This document shows positions 56,031-64,000 of a stretch of 64,000 nucleotides of DNA, piece by piece. Every line of letters starts with the position of its first letter. Position 1 is the stretch's first letter. Made by a program: the position numbers and the translations under genes. The notes beneath the pieces were generated by a model, which saw only the letters and a list, made by a program, of their open reading frames with translations, was not told the DNA's origin and did not search any database. Origin of the DNA: Laburnicola sp. R22_1 (lineage: Eukaryota; Ascomycota; Dothideomycetes; Pleosporales; Didymosphaeriaceae). The DNA lies in assembly GCA_014281115.1 (NCBI GenBank), contig JACONQ010000014.1:930001-994000 (forward strand), given 5' to 3'.

Positions 56031-56201
56031 ATCTCCCTACTAGTTATTTACTATTACCTTTCCTTTTACACTCTATTAACTATAGTTTAGAACTATTATT
56101 AAGTAGTAACTTATCTTACCTATAGAGGTAGTAATAAGGTTAGAGTGCTTATTACCTATATAAAAAGAGCCTAATCCTACTACTATCTTGCGCACTACTA
56201 T

Positions 56202-56419
56202 TGTCAGATTAAAGGGTTTATTAATGAATAAAGTCCATATCTTAATAATGCGTAATGTTGGTTGTTGTTGTTCTTTAGGGTGTCCTCCCTCTAGAGGTCT
56301 GCTTGTGCGCTGTTTTGGTTCTTGGCTAATCCTCCATACTATCCCTATTTGGGTAGGGGCTGTTTTATCTCTCTCCTGCCACTCACAATAGTTGTTCGGA
56401 TCACCTATCCAATCTGACA
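56202..56419 (-). repeat. Copia-3 3' LTR
   Basis: 218 bp with TG...CA ends. On its right ACCCCCTTAGCTT reads as a polypurine tract on minus. Confidence 0.9.
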
Positions 56420-56461
56420 CACCCCCTTAGCTTGGCGACCTCGCCTTAAGCTGTTTACTAT

Positions 56462-59400
56462 TTATTCTTAGGTGATTTAGGATGTTCTAGCATCTACTAT
56501 TCTCCCTAAGGCTTTAATCTTTTGTGTTATCACATCTATTTCTCCTTGCTCTACAATTATGCGGTCCTTCACGTTTGCCAGTCCTACTTGACTTAGGAAC
56601 TAGGGCCAGGTCCTAATAGGAAGGGTCTTAGTGAATCCATTGGCGATTATATCGCTCGAGGGGGCATATGTCACTCTAATTAACTTTCTTTTTGCCTTCT
56701 GTTGTAGCCAGTGATTGTGGATATCCATATGTTGGAGCTTGGTTGTTAGCTAAGAGATCTCCTTGTTAATTAGCTAAATCGTTTGCTTGTTGTCGCACTA
56801 AATAGTAATTACTAGGTCTTCTAGTGTTACTTAAAGTTCGTTAAGCAGCATTCGCGTAAACATAGCTTCCTTAGCTACTTAGGATAGTGCTAGGAGCTCT
56901 GCCTTAGTTGTTGAAGTGGTAACTATGTCCTGCTTGTTAGCTCGCTAGGCGATAAGACCGCTAAATAGTTTAATTGCGTACTCTTAGGAACTCTTCCTAT
57001 CTATTGTGTTGTCTGTAAATAATACGTCGCTAGCTATAATAAGACTATTATCTCCTTTAAACTCTAGGGCGTATGTTTGTGTAGAGTGTAGGTATAAGAG
57101 GACGCGGTTAGTTGCTTGTTAATATGTTAGGCTTAGATTAGTAAGGAAGCGGGCAAGTTGTAAGATAGTAAATACAATGTTAGGGCGTGTATTTACCGCT
57201 ACAAAGAGTAGGAAGCCAATTTTGCGTTAGTATAGGTTGATCTCTTTATGTGTTGCGAGGTCTATGCGGCTAGTAAGCTCTATTTAAGCCATTAGGGTAT
57301 TGTGGCGAAGGTTATGATTAGTTGCGAGTTAGACGATTTTGTTGATATACGCGGCTTGCGATAGCTATATCTTTTGCTAGATTTAGTCTCTTATTACCTC
57401 TATTCTAAGGAACTATCTTAAATCCCCTCCTCCTGTTAGGCTGTATTTCTTCTAGAGATCCTTCACGACCTGGTCTGCTAGTGTACGGTTTCGTGGGTGA
57501 TACGCGAGAATAATATTATTAACGTAGAAGAAGATAAACACTCCTTTTCGTACCATGCAACATGGTTTGTGTGGAACTACAGAGAAACCAAGCTCTGTAA
57601 GGTAGGCGGTGAAGTCCCTTTGCCATAGTAAGGGTGAGATCCGCAGGCCATACAGCGCCTTTTGAAGCTGAAGTATCGTGTCTGGACGTGCATACCCGCG
57701 TGGCATTCGCATATAGATAACACGATTAATTAATGCATGTACGAAAGCGTTGGTTACGTTGTACTGCTTTAGCTCTAGGTTAAACTAAGCAGCAATAGCT
57801 ATTAGCATCCTAAACAATCTTCCTGTAAGTGTGGTGGTATAGGTCTCTTAGGTGGTAACATTGTTCTGTTAATCGCCTTGGATAACTAGCCTTGCCTTAC
57901 ACTTCTGGAAGTAGTGGTGCTGATCGAGCTTGTAGGTGTATACCCACATTAAATCTAGTATCTGGATTCCTTCTTGTCTTGCCTAAATAGTAGGCACCTT
58001 AGTCTATGACTTTGTTTGTTTGTGGCTATTGAGGTGTTCTTCCTTGGCTTTCTTAAAGAGCATGTAGAGTGGGTGCGTAGGCTTAAGCCTGTTTGGAGGA
58101 GGTGCTAGTGACAGTTCGCTGTAATAAGGCTAGTAGCCTTTTATTATCATGCGTTCAATGCTTGCGTTATCTAGTTTCTTCCCCTCTACTTTATAAACGT
58201 GACCTGCTTTGGTACTAGCTATAAAGGCTGCGGCCTATAGTGTAGTGGCTTTCGCTTTACTAGGTAAGGAACTGAGTAGAGATTAGAGTCTGTCCAGATT
58301 GTGAGAGAGGGGCAACTAGGGATTAACTAGCTTTCCTTCCTCTTTACGCAGGAGGGCTCTCTTAACAGGCTGTATTCCTCTAGGGCGAGGCAGGGCTGGA
58401 TCTAGCTCCTAATTATCTCTAGCGCTGGGCAGCGAGTTAGGGCACTGCTTATATCCATCTAAGCTTATTAGTTGCGCCAATAAGGCTGCTGGTGGTGGTG
58501 TACTTGGCGGCGTTAGGTAGGGTATAACCTTCCTTCCGCGCTTGTCGTACTGGGGTGTTCCTACTTGCTCAGAAGGAGAGTTGTCTGTTGCTTCATCCTT
58601 ATAGAACCTGCTTGTAGCATTGTTCTGTTGTAATAGTGAAGGCAGTAGCTCTATTGTCCTAATCTAAGTTGCAATTTCTTTAAGGGTACTGTGTATAAGA
58701 TTGTCTATAATGTGTTTTATATCTCTATTAAAGATGCTATCTTTGTTAAACACTACATTGCGGGTGCTGATAACCTTGCCTATTAATAGTATCCATATCC
58801 TAAAGATGTTTAAGGAAACGTAACCTACTAAGTATCTAATCCATGCCTTTGGGTTAAGTCTTTATAGACGTCCTTTGCCACGCTTTGTATTATCCGTCAT
58901 GGCAAAGGCCTTGCAACCATATGCTTGTAGATAGGATTGGTTTAGTTTGCGTAGGGACGTAATTATCCCATTTTAAAAGGCGATAGCGGTAAAGAACGCT
59001 TTATAGGGCGTCTTTTAGCGATTCGAATACTTGGGTGTTCGATTGTATAGGTATACGGCGGTTCGAGTCACTTCAGGCCATACTTCCTATGGTAGATTCG
59101 CGTCAAGGCGCATTGCACGAGCTTTCTCCTTTACCACACCCCCTAAGCGTTTAGCTCCGCTGTTTTGGGCTTGGGTATTAGGTGCTGAGGGCTCGACTGC
59201 TATACCTTGCTTGTCCCTCCACCTCTGGGCTTTGGCTGAGCGAAACGTCTTATTATTAGTCTTAATGACTTTGATTATAATCCCAAATTGGTTCTTTATA
59301 AATGTGATAAATGTTTGGAGGGTTTTAATAATTGATCTAGCAGGTTAGTTGTCTTTAAAATAGAAATCCTATAGCATACTAGTAACTCTATATATAATTA

Positions 59401-61386
59401 GCATTTGGCTCTTCTCCTTTGTGTTACTCCCTTCTTTGTAATTATGAAAGTCTAGGGCTATTTGCTCTCCTGGACCTTCTAGGATTGTTTGGGGGTTCTT
59501 CTTATCTGTCGCTTAGACTTTAATCTTCCACATGCGTCGCACTTGACGGTAGGAATGCTAACAATCTTCACCCCCTTAGAGTGATGCACGAGGTGCTTAA
59601 GTGCCTAAGGTCCTAGGTGTCCTAGTTGTTTGTGCCACATCTCACCGCTCGCTTGTTGTCGCGGCTTAATTGTGCGTGCTTTGGTTGTTGCAAAGGTTGA
59701 TTTTGGCTTAGAGACATTGTTGTACTCAACAACCCATTGTCCGTATCGTTCTTTAAGGAGCGCAACAGCACTATCGTCGTACCGGCGTAGTACGGTAGGG
59801 TTTAACTTGGTATCCCACTATAGGCCTTGTTGTCGGAGTACTCTAAATGAGACAAGGTTACAGTGTAGGTCTGGGCAGAAGGCCATATCTCTGAGGTGAA
59901 GGCGGCGTGTTAAGCCTGCAGTCTTCACTCTTATATATAGTGAGCTATATGCTATAATCTATACGCGTGAGTTCCCTGCCTATAAGAAATTTCCTGGTGT
60001 GGGTGGCTAAGTGTTTGTAAATTGTCTGATATTATTTGCTATATGGCACGTTGTCCCTAAGTTGAGGATAAAGGATCGTTTAAGTGGGTACCTTGACTGT
60101 TTTGTTATAAAAGAGGCGGCGGCTATCGCAATATTGACCTCTCTAATTTGCCTTTTATATAGTCACTCTTCTGTGGAAGCTTCTATTGTTGGAGTTGCTA
60201 AGTGCGACTTCTTAAGAGCTAGGGTCTTTGATTGTGGCCTTTTCGCTAAGCGTATTTCCTCCTAAAGTTTAGCATTGTTGCTAATCCTTTCTTAAGCCAT
60301 TCTCTTAACGCTATCTTGGGCTCTCTAATTTGGAGGCGCTGTCTCTGGCATTGTATACTAACACTTGTTGAGATTATGTGGTCTATTACAAGCCTTACAC
60401 TTCTGCATTGTATGGTTGATTGTATTACTATTACGATAACTACGCTTTTAATGTTGGTTACGACCTCTTCTATAGGTTAGTTTGGTATTAGCATTATTAT
60501 TAGCTTCTTTTCTAGCGAGGGTTGGTCCTCTAGCTGCGAAGGCTGCTCTGGACAATTTGCTCTTAGCTAGGTATAGTAGGTTGGCTTGTTTTCTAAATTG
60601 TAGGAACATGTTGGTGGCTGTTACTATAGGATCTAGGAGGCTGTTTTCCATAAATGAGATTGTCCATCCTTAGAAATTCTTTGCTGTAGCTTTCATGAAG
60701 TCGTTCTTAATGAATTGATTATTTAGGCAGTTGGGTACACTAGTTGCTTTGGCTTCTGTAACCGCGTGGTCCACTTTAGTAAGCCAGGTGTCCTAATGGG
60801 CTGTTGTCCTTATTGGTTTAAGGGCTGCTTAGTATTGTTCCCTTGCTTTGTTAAGCTTGTCCTCTAATCTCACGCCTACAGTAGCGGCGAGTTTGATTAT
60901 CTAGCTTCGATATGGTTGGGATGGCTTGCAGTAGTTGGTGAATAGGTGTGAGGATACTATTATCTGAATAAAGTTAGTAACCTAAGAGAAGTGGGTTTGT
61001 TCTTGTTAATATTTCTAATTGAGGACCTTGTATTCTTTAAAAATGGACTTGAAGTCGTCTACGTCTTCTTTGTATGAGGTCTTGCCGGCGTTTAAGAGGT
61101 CGGACGGTCGAGCTGGTGCAAATAGGGGTATTACTGCGTGCTGTCCGTGATTCGCTTAGTATTGGGTTTGATGTTGGTTTATCGCTGCTGTAGCTGCTTG
61201 ATAGCCGACTATTAAGGGCCTGATTAGGGCGATAGGTTCGGCGAGTGGCTGGGCTATCTATTTGGGGTCGATCTTTGACCAGACGTTTAACAACACACAC
61301 TTCGACTCTAGTTGTGCGATCTACTTAATCCACTGGGTATGGTCCATAAGGATTACTGTGGGGTCGCGATTTGGGGTAGTTGACAT
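56462..61386 (-). pseudogene. Copia-3 gag-pol polyprotein
   Basis: Starts at ATG 61,386 (MSTTPNRDPTVILMDHTQW) and ends near 56,462. Gag ends with an intact-looking zinc knuckle at 60,361-60,400 (CKACNRPHNLNKC, CX2CX3HX4C). The pre-integrase and integrase follow. The reverse transcriptase at about 57,452-57,712 reads KALYGLRISPLLWQRDF and FFYVNNIILAY, so YVDD has become YVNN (57,515-57,520). RNase H near 56,850-56,940 keeps TTSTTKAELLALS. A one-base deletion in a G-run at 59,491-59,495, compared with Copia-1, shifts the frame, and stops such as that after HTQWIK interrupt it. The element is copied through an RNA intermediate when its polyprotein is intact; this one cannot encode it. Confidence 0.9.
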
Positions 61387-61480
61387 CTTGATGGATTTTG
61401 ATCGTTCTGTGCGACGTCGCGTCGTTTCGGCTCGAGTTGTATCGGCGTTCTAGTTGTTCTAGTGTTTAAGGTAGAGGCAG

Positions 61481-61493
61481 TGAGACTCTTAAT
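61481..61493 (-). promoter_or_regulatory. Candidate primer-binding site, anticodon-loop type (Copia-3)
   Basis: TGAGACTCTTAAT on plus, flush with LTR position 61,494. The 12 preceding bases include GGTAGAG, as in a tRNA D-arm, but with two extra bases before the stem. Confidence 0.55.
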
Positions 61494-61711
61494 TGTTAGA
61501 TTAAAGGGTTTATTAATGAATAAAGTCCATATCTTAATAATGCGTAATGTTAGTTGTTGTTGTTCTTTAGGGTGTCCTCCCTCTAGAGGTCTGCTTGTGC
61601 GCTGTTTTGGTTCTTGGCTAATCCTCCATACTATCCCTATTTGGGTAGGGGCTGTTTCATCTCTCTCCTGCCACTCACGATAGTTGTTCGGATCACCTAT
61701 CCAATCTGACA
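61494..61711 (-). repeat. Copia-3 5' LTR
   Basis: 218-bp partner of 56,202-56,419. Confidence 0.9.
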
Positions 61712-61716
61712 ACTAT

Positions 61717-62589
61717 AACTAATAACTATAGCTAAATTAAATAAAATAAAGATGCGACCGCGCTATAAAGTAAAGTTTAACCTTAAGTATACCTAATCTA
61801 CTATAGACCCCTTTTTATATTCCTAAACTTAATTAATAAGCTTATAATTATTGCTAGAAAGAAGCTAAAGCTTAAAATAGCTAACAGTAATAAGCTTCTA
61901 GTTAAGTTACTTATACTAAATTGCTACGCAATATACATATATAGTCTATGCCACTATTTGCTAGCTTAGATTATGTATATATTAATAATATATATAGGGA
62001 CTACTTAATAGACTAAGACAAATCTAGAATATATTACGTAGTAGAGAAGGAATCTAATAAGACTACTTAACACTATAGATAATAACAAGTTTCTTTAGAA
62101 GCTAAAAAAGTATAATAAGAAAGGTACTAAGTAGTTAAACAACGTTTAAAAGCTATTAAACTAGCTATAGATAGTAATTACTTATAACTGCGTTATTTCT
62201 AAAATTAAGAAGTTCCTTAATTATGTAATTTGACTGTAAAGGGCCTGTAGGTCTTGGTTAAGATCGCTAGTTTAGCTTATTAGTAGATTATAGTTAAATA
62301 TCTTTATTATAACCCTACTTTTACCTTAAACGTGCTAGTAGTTAGCTTTTAAATCTAATAACTCTGTATTATTATCTTCTAAAGGTCCTAAAATTAATAT
62401 ATATTAGGTAACCATAACTACTTTTTCTAATAATAGAGACTTTAAAGTAAAGTCTAAGCCTAATTACTTTAGCTAACTGCTTTCTGCTACTCTTCTCTAG
62501 CTATTGCTAGAATAGCTAGATAAGCTAGAAGACACCTAATCTAGTAAGGCCTATAGCAATTATACTAGAGAAAAGGCGCTTAATAAAAA
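61717..62589. other. AT-rich sequence, no feature recognised
   Basis: RIP-type sequence, perhaps the upstream part of repeat A copy 3. No frame was read. Confidence 0.4.
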
Positions 62590-63860
62590 TAATTTTTATA
62601 ATCTTAGTATTACTTACTATAATAATAGCCCAGAAGATAATAATGCCACCTATTATAGTAGTAGATTAGAAGATAAAGAGCCTACTTATTATAATAACCT
62701 CCCTAATAATAGCTCTAAATTTACAAACCTAATTAACCCTAAGTTTAATTCTCTATAAGAAGAATACTTAGATAATAAATTAAATAGTAAACCACCTAAT
62801 AAAATCTCCTAGAATGCTAATAATTAGAAGCTGCCTCTTAACTATTAGCCCTTACTCTAATCTACTAGTTACCTAACTTATTCTGCCTTTAAGGACACTC
62901 TAAGCTACTATAATAAGTAGCCTAGTTTACTACTAATTAAGCAGCTTTCTAGCTAACTAACTATACGCAGGCACCTATTGCTTTTAGTGCTTTTACTTCT
63001 AGCTGTCTTCTTTTTAGCTAGCTAGCTTACTACTAATTTAGTAGCTCTCTAGCTATTACGCGCGTGTATAGAGCACTTATAATTTTTAGCACTCCTACCT
63101 TTATCCCTAGATATCCCTATTATCGCTATTAGCCCCTGTAGCTTTAGGAGCTGCCCTACCCTAGTTAAAAACTATATAGTTAGGCTAATATATTTTTTAA
63201 AACGCTTTTCTATAGTATTAAAGAATCTTTTATAATATAATTACGCTAGCGTATAATAAACTAACTAGAAAACTTTTAGCTAACTACGTTTTTATATAGT
63301 ATTAGAGCTAAGAATACACTCTATTAGTAAAATACTAAATACTAAAATATAGTTTCTAACCTAGTACTAATTTACCCCTAACTACTTTCCTTAATATTTT
63401 TACTAAATAGCACTTAAATTAAAAACTAAGGCTATCGCTAGACCTATAGGGGTATATTGCCCCTATTTTAGCCCTCTTTGGTCCTAAAATAGTACTAGTT
63501 ATGTTAAAAATCTACTAAAACACCTTATTTTTATATACTTTTCTTTCTATTTTTAGGCCTTAAAAAGGGAGTTATATAATAGTTTGTACTTACCTTTATA
63601 CTAGTTATTTATTATTATCTTTTCTTTTACACCCTAATAGCGCCTTTTACCTTATAAAAGGCGCCTTTTTAAGTTAGTATTAGTGTGTAGTTAGCGTAGG
63701 CCTATGCCCTATACTGCCTACTATATAAGTAAGGGCCCCCTAAGTCTCTTTCTTATCCCCTATCTTAGTATAGTCTTAATTTAGTTATCTCTTTTAACTA
63801 TACTAGCTATTCCTAAGAGATTTGCCCTATAAGGCCGTGTACCGCCCTTATAACTATTAT
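62590..63860. repeat. Repeat A, copy 3 (longest uninterrupted)
   Basis: Matches copy 2 from about 25,020 and copy 1 from about 5,540. It ends with GTGTACCGCCCTTATAACTATTATTAG. Near-periodic AATAATAGC-like blocks occur at its left. No coding frame. Confidence 0.62.
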
Positions 63861-64000
63861 TAGTAATTAGTAATTATGCTATATTTATACACTACTTTAT
63901 AGTATACTTATATAATATACTTCTCTTTCTCTAATACTATAACTATAAAAATCTAATATATTTACGCAATGCTCTTTTCTTCTAGTAACTTATTACTAAA
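63861..64000. other. AT-rich end of window
   Basis: No feature recognised. Confidence 0.4.

Larger units (their letters stand above)
56202..61711 (-). mobile_element. Copia-3: complete Ty1/Copia LTR retrotransposon
   Basis: 5,510 bp, with 218-bp LTRs (56,202-56,419 and 61,494-61,711) and a perfect ACTAT target duplication (56,197-56,201 and 61,712-61,716). Same family as Copia-1 along its whole length, one base shorter. LTRs begin TGTCAGATT/TGTTAGATT and end AATCTGACA. I counted three differences between the two LTRs, all transitions. Confidence 0.95.

Noticed and set aside
61353..61712. Frame starting in the Copia-3 5' LTR (SDWIGDPNNYREWQERDE)
   Set aside because: It begins at a non-ATG codon within the LTR and ends in the leader. 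It recurs in every LTR copy and is not part of gag.

Overview
This window looks like a piece of a filamentous ascomycete (Pezizomycotina) chromosome. A Dothideomycete-like plant-associated fungus is a reasonable guess, but that is inference. It has two compartments. About 1-35,100 and 44,890-64,000 are very AT-rich, full of in-frame TAG/TAA codons, poor in CA/TG and rich in TA, yet still contain many CG dinucleotides. That is the footprint of repeat-induced point mutation (RIP). Between them lies a roughly 10-kb island of ordinary GC content (about 35,230-43,600, with a mixed border to 44,890) that holds the only plausible host genes.

Left AT-rich arm. There are fragments of several dispersed repeats and a Fot1/pogo-type DNA transposon (2,180-4,393). 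A Ty3/Gypsy element (6,891-14,911) is inserted inside an older Ty1/Copia reverse transcriptase. That Gypsy element itself received two short non-LTR-like insertions. Further right are a little-mutated short element (16,049-16,231), a little-mutated solo LTR (19,760-19,956), a complete Copia element (25,716-31,226) inserted in another repeat, and a second pogo-type element (32,352-34,464).

Island. Going right there is a minus-strand set of exons ending in a pentapeptide-repeat (beta-helix) domain, a minus-strand bZIP transcription factor, a plus-strand gene relic with a good intron and two in-frame stops, and a minus-strand single-pass membrane protein with Ser-Pro-Asp repeats. The right edge is the 5' end of an F-box-like gene cut off by a short repeat insertion.

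Right AT-rich arm. It holds two more complete Copia elements (45,304-50,774 and 56,202-61,711), a Tc1-type transposon with all three catalytic acidic residues still encoded (52,831-54,952), and copies of the same short elements.

All five LTR retrotransposons are on the minus strand. Most complete elements still show exact target-site duplications (TCTAC, TTTCT, GCTAT, ACTAT, ATATA, TA), so the nesting order can be read directly. RIP has changed catalytic residues in a uniform way (Asp to Asn, Cys/His to Tyr, Gln/Trp to stop). The most novel features are three families of very short repeats (about 85-1,100 bp) flanked by 11-15 bp duplications, and a primer-binding site in the Copia elements that matches the anticodon loop of tRNA-Lys(CUU) rather than a tRNA 3' end.
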